From assembly GCA_900553885.1 (NCBI GenBank), contig USFD01000028.1, forward strand, positions 1 to 35,566: a DNA stretch of 35,566 nt. Direction: 5' to 3'. Of the stretch, positions 24,311-31,467 are shown one piece after another. The notes under the pieces were generated by a model. It was not told where the DNA came from. It searched no databases and was given only the letters and a program-made list of their open reading frames with translations. This DNA comes from an uncultured Ruminococcus sp. GTDB taxonomy: Bacteria; Bacillota; Clostridia; Lachnospirales; Lachnospiraceae. How positions within the stretch are numbered: the first letter of the stretch is position 1; each line of letters begins with the position of its first letter. The translations under genes and the position numbers were made by a program.

Positions 24311-24323
24311 AATACGCAGTATT
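24311..24323. promoter_or_regulatory. Palindrome 2 in the divergent regulatory region
   Basis: AATACGCAGTATT has perfect 5-base arms around three bases and is related to palindrome 1. On the plus strand it overlaps TATTCT (24320-24325), a plausible -10 for the YfhO-like gene, again without a good -35. Two related sites on the same face of the helix, each over a -10, suggest coordinated control of the two-component operon and the glycosylation genes. Confidence 0.5.
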
Positions 24324-24393
24324 CTTATTGAGGAAAAAGGACATCTACTGTACCGGAATTATCGGTATCCGGAATATCAGAAGGAGAAAATCT

Positions 24394-27117
24394 ATGACAC
24401 AGAGACACCACACATTTTCAAACAGAATATCCGGCATACTGCAGCGCTGTGCAGATCCCGATTCATTCTGCCGTGCAAAACGCTGCGCGCCTCTGCTGGT
24501 TCTGGTTCTGCTTTTTACGTCTCTCATTATTCTTATGGTTCCCTCGGGGTGTGTTTTCGGTTCTCACACAGACTGGCTGAACCAGCACGTAACCCTTGCC
24601 GAAACGATCCGCAGAGCCTGTCTGGAACAGCACACGCTCCTCCCGGGCTGGCTGGAACTGGGCGGCGGCGCAAACGGATACCAGTTCTCCTATTACGGGT
24701 ACCTCAGACCGGACATTATAATCGGCTGCCTGCTGCCCCGGATCCCTATGGCATACATTCTGATCGCCTATATGCTTGCAGTCTATCTGGCCTCCGTACT
24801 GATCTGCTTTTTCTGGATGAGATCAGAAGGACTGCGCCCCCTGTTTTCCTTTATCGGCAGCGTTCTTCTTCTGACCGCAGGCTGCATGTTTCATATGCAT
24901 CGCCAGATCATGTTTGTCAGCTATATGCCTTATCTGCTGCTTGCCTTTCTCTGTATCTCAAAAAGGAGACTGAAATGGCTGCCCCTGTGTTTTACAATGA
25001 TTTTCCTTCACAGCTTTTACTTTGCCGCTGCCGCTCTGGCCGCTGTGGGATGGTACTGGCTCAGACGTGACGGCAGACTTTTCTGGAAAAAATATTTTCT
25101 TAAAGGCTATCTGTGCTCCGGGATTCTGTCTGCCGCCATATCGGCAGCCCTTCTTCTTCCCACTGCACTGGTCCTTCTGGAACACCGAAGAAGCGGAAGT
25201 TCTCCTTCCCTTCTTGAATTGTTTGGTCCCAATCCGGTACTGAACAATCTGCTGTTTAATGAATATGGTATGGGGCTGTCTCTGATCTGTCTGTACGCCA
25301 TCCTGGCGGGATTAAGCAGGAAAACGTTCCGGGCCGACAGCATTCTCTTCCTCCTGATGGGGCTGTTCGGTATCTTTTCCTACATTATGAACCTGACCCT
25401 GTATATCCGGCCCAAAATTCTGATGCCTTTTGTACCGCTTGTACTGCTGCTCTGTGTCCGCTTTCTGCAAACAGAATCAGAAAAAGCAGCACAGAAAAGG
25501 AAACGGCCGTGGCCTCTGTGGCCCTTTGCGGTCATGCTTCCGGTGGTGCTCCTCTGGTTCAGTCAGGAACAGTTCCTGTGGGGGATGCTAGAATTTGTTC
25601 TGCTGCTGATCTACTGCCTGATAAACCGGTATGGTCTGATAAAGCGGCTTCTCCTATCACACAGATTCTCCTCCGGTGGCACTGCCGGAAACCTGCTGAC
25701 GGGATCTGCTTTTTTCAGAAACTGCCTGTGCCGCTGCCTCTGTCTGGTTCTTCTTCTGGCAGCGCCGGTCCGTATCTGTCTTGCTACAGCAGGAACAGAG
25801 GACTGGGTCAAAGCTTCAGAACTTTATCCGGGGCTGTCAGAAGAAAATCTGCAGGAAGCAGCAGATCTGGAAGAATCTCTTACAGATCCCCTGTACCGTT
25901 TCGACAGCCTGACAGAACCCCTGAACAGCAGCAATGAGCTGCTTCTTCCCTGGCAGGCAAAAACAACCATGTACTCTTCGGTTACAAACCCGCTTTATTC
26001 GGAGTTTTATTATGACTTTCTGATGACTCCGATCCAGATAAGAAACCGCGTAGCGCTGCTGCCGGCCGACAATCCTTTTCTTTTCTCACAAATGGGAGTG
26101 CGCTGGCTTGAAACCACAGCAGACCAGGTTCCGGAAGGATATGAAGTAATCTATAACTCCGCCGGAAATGTAATCGCAGAAAACCCGGATGTACTTCCAA
26201 AAGTGTATTTTACAGAGGATACCCTGTCCCGCTCCGTTTTCGATACTCTGGATTCCTATGACCGCCTGGATGCGCTGTCGCGCTTTACGGTAATTAACGA
26301 TTCCGTCGAAGGAACCGGCGGTACAGATAAAACTTCCGGCGTCAGCTCTGACGGGAATACCTCTGCCGGCCTCCCGGCTTACCAGAGCTGTATGGAAAAA
26401 TGGAACCCCGATCTTTCTGCCTCCCGGCTTCCGGAAGGTCTGAAAGTTACAGAAACTCCTTTTGGCTGGCAGATTGATGCGGAGGAAAAATGTACTATGA
26501 CTGTAAATATCACACAGCCTCCATCCGGACAGATTGTTCTGCTGGACTTTAAAGTAGACAATCTGACCAGCTCCGCCGTCATAATTGATATAAATAACAT
26601 CCGGAACAAACTGTCCGACCGTTTTGCGCCCTACCCTAACGGCAACACCTGTTTTCACTACCAGTTTACAGAGACACCGGGCAGGAAGACGGATCAGCTT
26701 GAAATCACTTTCGGCAAGGGGAACTATGCAATCAGCGATGTCCACTGGCATCTGTATGATGCAGAACTGCTGAATTCAAAGTCCTGCACACCGCTCAAAA
26801 CGGACACGCAAGCCGGGACATTTGCAGCGCCCGCTGTAATCTCAGGCACCGTAAATGCACAGCAGAACGGATATCTTGCCACCTCCATTCCTGTACAGAA
26901 CGGACTGGAAATTCTGGTGGACGGCAGACCTTCGGAGCTTGTGACAGTAAACTGCGCTTTTGCCGGAACACGCCTGGAGGAAGGCACCCACGAAATTGAA
27001 ATTCGTTTTATCCCGCCGGGGAAAACGGCCGGGTGTATCATCAGTGCGGCCGGAACAGCCGCTTATGGTTTGTATCTTTTATTAAAAGCTGTAAAGAAAA
27101 GGGGGATCCGACTTTGA
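24394..27117 (+). CDS. YfhO-family multi-pass membrane protein (GT-C-like glycosyltransferase)
   Basis: A 907-aa polytopic membrane protein with about a dozen membrane helices in the first ~480 residues, a large extracellular domain (~490-880) and one last helix near the C-terminus. The first extracellular loop has the family pattern of an Asp near a Gln (HTDWLNQHVTLAETIRRACLE) followed by LLPGWLELGGGANGYQFSYYG. YfhO-type proteins are thought to transfer a sugar from an undecaprenyl-phosphate carrier onto a cell-surface polymer such as lipoteichoic acid. ATG 24394 has AAGGAGA six bases upstream; the frame stays open 22 codons further up without a ribosome binding site. Its stop overlaps the GtrA-like gene, and the three genes form one operon. 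Confidence 0.88.
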   Translation: MTQRHHTFSNRISGILQRCADPDSFCRAKRCAPLLVLVLLFTSLIILMVPSGCVFGSHTDWLNQHVTLAETIRRACLEQHTLLPGWLELGGGANGYQFSYYGYLRPDIIIGCLLPRIPMAYILIAYMLAVYLASVLICFFWMRSEGLRPLFSFIGSVLLLTAGCMFHMHRQIMFVSYMPYLLLAFLCISKRRLKWLPLCFTMIFLHSFYFAAAALAAVGWYWLRRDGRLFWKKYFLKGYLCSGILSAAISAALLLPTALVLLEHRRSGSSPSLLELFGPNPVLNNLLFNEYGMGLSLICLYAILAGLSRKTFRADSILFLLMGLFGIFSYIMNLTLYIRPKILMPFVPLVLLLCVRFLQTESEKAAQKRKRPWPLWPFAVMLPVVLLWFSQEQFLWGMLEFVLLLIYCLINRYGLIKRLLLSHRFSSGGTAGNLLTGSAFFRNCLCRCLCLVLLLAAPVRICLATAGTEDWVKASELYPGLSEENLQEAADLEESLTDPLYRFDSLTEPLNSSNELLLPWQAKTTMYSSVTNPLYSEFYYDFLMTPIQIRNRVALLPADNPFLFSQMGVRWLETTADQVPEGYEVIYNSAGNVIAENPDVLPKVYFTEDTLSRSVFDTLDSYDRLDALSRFTVINDSVEGTGGTDKTSGVSSDGNTSAGLPAYQSCMEKWNPDLSASRLPEGLKVTETPFGWQIDAEEKCTMTVNITQPPSGQIVLLDFKVDNLTSSAVIIDINNIRNKLSDRFAPYPNGNTCFHYQFTETPGRKTDQLEITFGKGNYAISDVHWHLYDAELLNSKSCTPLKTDTQAGTFAAPAVISGTVNAQQNGYLATSIPVQNGLEILVDGRPSELVTVNCAFAGTRLEEGTHEIEIRFIPPGKTAGCIISAAGTAAYGLYLLLKAVKKRGIRL

Positions 27118-27506
27118 AATCAAAAAAAGAACTGTTTTGTTATCTATTCTGCGGTGGAGTTACCACCGGGGTAAATTATCTGCTCTATGGCGGGCTTCTG
27201 TTTCTGCACCTGCCCTACATTGCCGCCAACAGCATTGCCTGGGTCGGCGCGGTCCTGACCGCCTATGTTCTCAACCGGCGCCTTGTTTTTCACTCTCGGA
27301 ACAAGGTATGGCGGGAACTTCCGTCTTTTGCCGCGCTTCGTTTCCTTACGCTTCTTGTAGAAGACGTACTGCTCTGGCTGCTGATTGACTATCTGTATAT
27401 TCTGCCGCTGCCGGCAAAACTGGTGGTCAGCGTGATAACCGTAGTAGGAAATTACGTGTTCTGTAAATATGGAGTCTTTAAAAAGGAGGAGATCTGTCAT
27501 GGATAA
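27114..27506 (+). CDS. GtrA/GtcA-family membrane protein (probable lipid-linked sugar flippase)
   Basis: A 130-aa protein with four membrane helices. Family features include the N-terminal LFCYLFCGGVTTGVNYLLYGG, the LNRRLVFHS motif after the second helix, and the C-terminal VGNYVFCKYGVFK. GtrA-family proteins are believed to move undecaprenyl-phosphate-linked sugars across the membrane for use by an external transferase. The likely start is TTG 27114, eight bases after GGGGG and overlapping the YfhO-like stop as TTGA; no ATG fits the known N-terminus. Its own stop overlaps the next gene by eight bases, so the three products are probably made in fixed ratio. Confidence 0.88.
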   Translation: MKSKKELFCYLFCGGVTTGVNYLLYGGLLFLHLPYIAANSIAWVGAVLTAYVLNRRLVFHSRNKVWRELPSFAALRFLTLLVEDVLLWLLIDYLYILPLPAKLVVSVITVVGNYVFCKYGVFKKEEICHG

Positions 27507-28419
27507 AATCAGTATTATCGTACCCTGCTATAATGAAGAAAAAGTGCTGTCTGCATTTTACCGGGAAACTACTGCAGCAGTAAAGGATATTACAGATGCG
27601 GAATGTGAATTTATATTTGTGGACGATGGAAGCCGGGACCGCACGCCGGAAATTCTGCACAATCTGACCCTGGCAGACGACCGGTGCAAATATATTTCCT
27701 TTTCCAGAAATTTCGGAAAAGAAGCAGCCATGTATGCAGGACTTCAGAACGCATCCGGCGATTACTGTGTATTTATGGACGCAGATCTGCAGCATCCCCC
27801 GAAACTTTTAAAGGAAATGTACAATGTGGTAAAAAATGAAGGCTATGACTGCTGTGCCGGACTCAGAGAAGACCGGGAGGGAGAAGGACATATGCGCAAT
27901 TTTCTTTCCCATGCATTTTATAAAATAATCGGCCGCCTCTGCCGCCTGGATATGACCGACGGCGCGGGAGATTTCCGGATGATGAACCGGACCATGGCTG
28001 ACTCCATTCTGGAACTCAAAGAATATAACCGCTATATGAAAGGGATTTTTTCCTTTGTAGGATTTGATACAAAATGGATTCCTTTTCATAATGTAGAGCG
28101 GGCGGCAGGAGAAACAAAGTGGACATTCCGTTCCCTGTTCCGATATGCCCTGGACGGCATACTTTCCTTCTCTTCCGCGCCGGCCACTATGGCAGGAACC
28201 GCAGGATTTCTTCTGATTGCCGCCGCTTTTATCCTGGGAATCGTTACACTGATAATCCGGCACAGCCTGCCCGGGCTTACTCTGATAATCTGTCTGCTGT
28301 TCTTCCTGAGCGGTATTCAGATGTTTTTTATCGCAATTCTGGGGCAGTATATTGCAAGGGATTATATGGAGAGTAAAAAACGTCCGATCTATATCATAAA
28401 GAAAAAAGGCGGGTTCTGA
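27499..28419 (+). CDS. CsbB/GtrB-like polyprenyl-phosphate sugar transferase (GT2)
   Basis: A 306-aa membrane-bound family 2 glycosyltransferase. The N-terminal nucleotide-sugar domain has ISIIVPCYNEEKVL, FVDDGSRDRTPEIL and the metal-binding DADLQHPP. The C-terminal end carries two membrane helices (~residues 228-255 and 262-290) ending in the family tail GQYIARDYMESKKRPIYII. Such enzymes load a hexose or HexNAc from a nucleotide sugar onto undecaprenyl phosphate on the inner face of the membrane. With the GtrA-like flippase and YfhO-like transferase this makes a complete three-component glycosylation set. ATG 27499 has AGGAGG seven bases upstream and overlaps the preceding stop as ATGGATAA. 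The sugar is not predictable here. Confidence 0.93.
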   Translation: MDKISIIVPCYNEEKVLSAFYRETTAAVKDITDAECEFIFVDDGSRDRTPEILHNLTLADDRCKYISFSRNFGKEAAMYAGLQNASGDYCVFMDADLQHPPKLLKEMYNVVKNEGYDCCAGLREDREGEGHMRNFLSHAFYKIIGRLCRLDMTDGAGDFRMMNRTMADSILELKEYNRYMKGIFSFVGFDTKWIPFHNVERAAGETKWTFRSLFRYALDGILSFSSAPATMAGTAGFLLIAAAFILGIVTLIIRHSLPGLTLIICLLFFLSGIQMFFIAILGQYIARDYMESKKRPIYIIKKKGGF

Positions 28420-28429
28420 CTCCCGCCTT
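28402..28429 (-). terminator. treR terminator overlapping the 3' end of the convergent glycosyltransferase gene
   Basis: AAGGCGGG (28406-28413) pairs with CCCGCCTT (28422-28429) around an 8-base loop. The T-run (six Ts) is on the minus strand, so it terminates treR. The left arm and T-run are the last codons of the plus-strand glycosyltransferase gene (its stop is 28417-28419). The plus-strand version has only a short T pair and would be a weak terminator. Confidence 0.85.
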
Positions 28430-28485
28430 CCGTAATGCTCTGACCGGTATGTACCATCTCTGATTTTCTCTCAGGGGCATTTCTT

Positions 28486-29259
28486 CTATGCTCCCGCCAG
28501 TTTCAGCTCCCTTCTCAGGGAGCCCTCCATAATCCCTGATTTTTTTCTCACAGCCACATCCTGGAACTGGAAATAATCCGGATGATGTCTGGACTGTGTA
28601 TACTCGAACTGTATCCCCTCATCATTGTATGTCTGGCTTGTAATGACCGCCATACAGTTATAGCCGTTCAGATCAATGTATTTCTCATCCACCTGGGTGA
28701 CATGCTCTACGGTAAGCGTCCTTTTGCTGGTAGCAATATTCATCCCCAGTTCGTCCTCCAGATATTCGTAGACAGAACCTTCCGCAATCTGCGGAGTGAG
28801 TTCCGGCATAAGTTCCCTTAAAAAATAATTGTGGTCAAGAATCAGCGGCTTTCCGTCCAGGATACGGAGCCTCTGTATATAGAGGATCTCTGTTCCCCGG
28901 GGAAACCCTGTTTTCTTCTCAATTCTGGCATCTGCCGTAATTCCGGAAAACTGCAGCACCCTGGTAATACTCTCTCTCTGATTCCTCTCCGACGCTTCTT
29001 TAAAAGATTCAATTCCGCCTACCGTATATGCATTCTGATCAACCGGCTGATAAATGTTGCGCACACCCCTCCCCTGCATAGGCTGGACATAGCCTTCTGC
29101 AGCAAGTTCTGCCAGTGCCCTGCGCACAGTATTGCGGGAGCATCCGTACTGTTCAACCAGAACATGTTCCGAGGGAAGCATTTCCTGATAAAGATACTGT
29201 TCCGCCTCTATTTTTTCTTTCAGATCTCTGTAAATCCTGTCATATTTTGCTCTGGGCAT
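28486..29259 (-). CDS. treR: GntR-family trehalose operon repressor
   Basis: 257 aa. The N-terminal winged helix (residues ~5-72) has the GntR pattern EMLPSEHVLVEQYGCSRNTVRRAL then ELAAEGYVQPMQGRGV. The C-terminal UTRA-type ligand domain spans ~90-245 (TEILYIQRLRILDGKPLILDHNYF). The length and its divergent position next to a trehalose PTS and phosphotrehalase gene identify it as TreR, which in relatives binds trehalose-6-phosphate as inducer. ATG 29259 has AAGGTG upstream. A palindromic operator lies just before that ribosome binding site, so it probably represses itself as well as treBC. Confidence 0.93.
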   Translation of the reverse strand: MPRAKYDRIYRDLKEKIEAEQYLYQEMLPSEHVLVEQYGCSRNTVRRALAELAAEGYVQPMQGRGVRNIYQPVDQNAYTVGGIESFKEASERNQRESITRVLQFSGITADARIEKKTGFPRGTEILYIQRLRILDGKPLILDHNYFLRELMPELTPQIAEGSVYEYLEDELGMNIATSKRTLTVEHVTQVDEKYIDLNGYNCMAVITSQTYNDEGIQFEYTQSRHHPDYFQFQDVAVRKKSGIMEGSLRRELKLAGA

Positions 29260-29273
29260 AGCCGTTCACCTTC

Positions 29274-29285
29274 TTGTTTAAACAT
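29274..29285. promoter_or_regulatory. TreR operator at the treR promoter
   Basis: TTGTTTAAACAT, a near-perfect 12-base palindrome, lies between the treR -10 and start codon. The same word occurs twice at the treB promoter. Its position would block treR transcription. Confidence 0.7.
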
Positions 29286-29293
29286 TCGTTTTC

Positions 29294-29322
29294 ATTATAG
29301 AAAGACACCGGAAAAAAATCAA
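29294..29322 (-). promoter_or_regulatory. treR promoter
   Basis: On the minus strand -35 TTGATT (29322-29317), a 17-base spacer and a perfect -10 TATAAT (29299-29294). Transcription should start inside or just before the operator at 29274-29285. Confidence 0.7.
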
Positions 29323-29342
29323 GATAATTTCTCCGAAATCAA

Positions 29343-29371
29343 TTGACATGTTTAAACAAGCATGTTATTTT
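29343..29371 (+). promoter_or_regulatory. treBC promoter with operator in the spacer
   Basis: A perfect -35 TTGACA (29343-29348), a 17-base spacer and -10 TATTTT (29366-29371). The operator TGTTTAAACAAG (29349-29360) fills the spacer, so bound TreR would exclude RNA polymerase. Confidence 0.72.
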
Positions 29372-29375
29372 TAAG

Positions 29376-29387
29376 TTGTTCAAACAA
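29376..29387. promoter_or_regulatory. Second TreR operator downstream of the treB promoter
   Basis: TTGTTCAAACAA is the third copy of the TreR-type palindrome, with T-C at the centre. It lies at about the transcription start of treB, 27 bases centre to centre from the first operator. Paired operators suggest cooperative repression. Confidence 0.68.
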
Positions 29388-29444
29388 GTGCGGTTTATTT
29401 CAGGAAAACCCTCGAAAAAGAAGTCATGGAAAGGATGAGAAAAC

Positions 29445-31433
29445 ATGGGAAAGTATGAGAATGATGTAAAACAGCTGCTGACCCTGATCGGCGGCAAAGA
29501 AAACATCCAGGCAGTCTCCCACTGCATGACAAGGATGAGATTCGTCCTTGTAGACCCGAAAAAAGCAGATGAAAAGGCGATTGAAGATCTGCCCAGTGTA
29601 AAGGGCACCTTCACCCAGGCGGGTCAGTATCAGGTTATCATCGGAAACGACGTAGCCGTCTTTTACAATGAGTTTACCGCATATGCCGGTATCGAAGGCG
29701 TAAGCAAGGATGCAGTAAAAGCCGCTGCCAAAAACAACCAGAATATTGCGCAGAAAATTGTCGGAACGCTGGGTGAAATCTTCGCCCCCCTGATTCCCGC
29801 CCTTATCTGCGGCGGTCTTGTACTCGGTCTCAGAAATGTTATCGGAGAAATTAATTTCTTCAACAACGGAACCCAGAGTCTTGCTGATATCTCCCAGTTC
29901 TGGTCAGGAACCTATAACTTCCTCTGGCTGATCGGTGAGGCCGTCTTCCACCTGCTGCCGGTAGGTATTGTATGGTCTATTACCAAAAAGATGGGAACAA
30001 CTCAGATCCTCGGTATTATCCTGGGTCTGACACTGGTATCTTCCCAGCTGCTTAACGGCTTCAGCGTATCCACAACAAAAGCCGCTGACATTCCCTACTG
30101 GGATTTTGGATTTGCCAAAGTAGACATGATCGGTTACCAGGGACAGGTTATTGCGGCAATGATGGCCGGCTTCGTCCTTGTATATCTGGAGAAATTCTTT
30201 AAGAAGATCTGTCCGGAAGTCATCAGTATGATCGTCGTGCCGTTCTGTTCCCTTGTTCCGGCAGTTATTATTGCCCACACAATCGTAGGACCCATCGGCT
30301 GGGCGATCGGAGATGCCATTGGTAATGTTGTTTATATGGGCCTTACCTCTAATGTCAGATTCCTGTTTGCGGCAGTATTCGGTCTGCTGTATGCACCGCT
30401 GGTTATGACCGGCCTGCACCATATGACAAATGCAATTGACTCACAGCTTCTGGCGATTCCGCCGAAGACGACAATCCTGTGGCCCATGATCGCGCTTTCC
30501 AATATCGCACAGGGCTCCAGTGTACTGGCTATGTCTGTTCTTCAGAAGAAAAATGAAAAAGCTCAGCAGGTCAATGTTCCTGCCTGCATCTCCTGTTACC
30601 TGGGCGTAACAGAGCCGGCTCTCTTCGGTGTTAACTTAAAATATGTATTTCCGCTTGTCTGCGGTATGATCGGTTCCTGCTTCGCGGCAATGATTTCCGT
30701 AGGATTCGGTGTGGAGGCGCTGAGTATCGGCGTAGGCGGACTGCCGGGTATTCTGTCCATCAAGTCCGACGACTATCTGATCTTCCTTCTTGCAATGGTT
30801 GTGGCAATTGTGATTCCGTTCACCCTCACGCTTATTGTAGGAAAGATAAGACTTTCCGGAGAAGAACGCTACGGGAAAGAAGCTGCGGATGCCGCTGAAG
30901 CTGCACAGGACGCACAGGCTGCTGAAATCGAAAGCAACATTTCGGATACATCAGATGAAAACAGTGCTGCTGCAGATGTAAAAGAACTGAAATCTATCCT
31001 TGACGGAAAAGTAATGCCGGTTACAGAGGCTCCGGATGATGTATTCTCTCAGAAAATCATGGGAGACGGACTTGCAATCGAGCCGTCCAGCACAGTTGTA
31101 AAAGCGCCTGCGGACTGTGATGTAAGCGTTATTATGGCAGATACCGGCCACGCCTGCGGACTGACTCTTGCAAATGGAATCGAACTTCTGATTCACGTAG
31201 GCGTCGACACAGTAGATATGGGCGGAGACGGTTTCGAACTTCTGGTTAAGGAAGGCCAGCATGTAAAAGCAGGACAGGATCTGATCCGATTCGATCCGGA
31301 AAAGATAAAAGCAGCAGGACATCCCTGCACAACTATGCTCATTGTAACATCTGAAGGAAATGCCAAAGGTCTTACCATGCACTCAGGAATGAACGCCGTA
31401 GCGGGAGAGACACCGGTTATTACCTGGAACTAG
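29445..31433 (+). CDS. treB: PTS trehalose transporter subunit EIIBCA
   Basis: A 662-aa fused PTS permease that imports trehalose and phosphorylates it to trehalose-6-phosphate. The EIIB domain occupies residues ~1-85 with phospho-cysteine C27 (AVSHCMTRMRF). The EIIC membrane domain covers ~105-465, with the glucose-superfamily motif GVTEPALFGVNLKY. A Glu/Ala-rich linker follows, and then an EIIA domain of the Crr type at ~510-660 with phospho-histidine H584 (LLIHVGVDTV) and the GHACG and TTMLIVTSEGN segments. Many TreB proteins lack the EIIA part and borrow it from glucose PTS; here it is built in. AAAGGA lies upstream of ATG 29445. It is cotranscribed with treC. Confidence 0.93.
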   Translation: MGKYENDVKQLLTLIGGKENIQAVSHCMTRMRFVLVDPKKADEKAIEDLPSVKGTFTQAGQYQVIIGNDVAVFYNEFTAYAGIEGVSKDAVKAAAKNNQNIAQKIVGTLGEIFAPLIPALICGGLVLGLRNVIGEINFFNNGTQSLADISQFWSGTYNFLWLIGEAVFHLLPVGIVWSITKKMGTTQILGIILGLTLVSSQLLNGFSVSTTKAADIPYWDFGFAKVDMIGYQGQVIAAMMAGFVLVYLEKFFKKICPEVISMIVVPFCSLVPAVIIAHTIVGPIGWAIGDAIGNVVYMGLTSNVRFLFAAVFGLLYAPLVMTGLHHMTNAIDSQLLAIPPKTTILWPMIALSNIAQGSSVLAMSVLQKKNEKAQQVNVPACISCYLGVTEPALFGVNLKYVFPLVCGMIGSCFAAMISVGFGVEALSIGVGGLPGILSIKSDDYLIFLLAMVVAIVIPFTLTLIVGKIRLSGEERYGKEAADAAEAAQDAQAAEIESNISDTSDENSAAADVKELKSILDGKVMPVTEAPDDVFSQKIMGDGLAIEPSSTVVKAPADCDVSVIMADTGHACGLTLANGIELLIHVGVDTVDMGGDGFELLVKEGQHVKAGQDLIRFDPEKIKAAGHPCTTMLIVTSEGNAKGLTMHSGMNAVAGETPVITWN

Positions 31434-31467
31434 ACTTACAGACCCAAAAAGAAAGGAGCCCTTTTAT

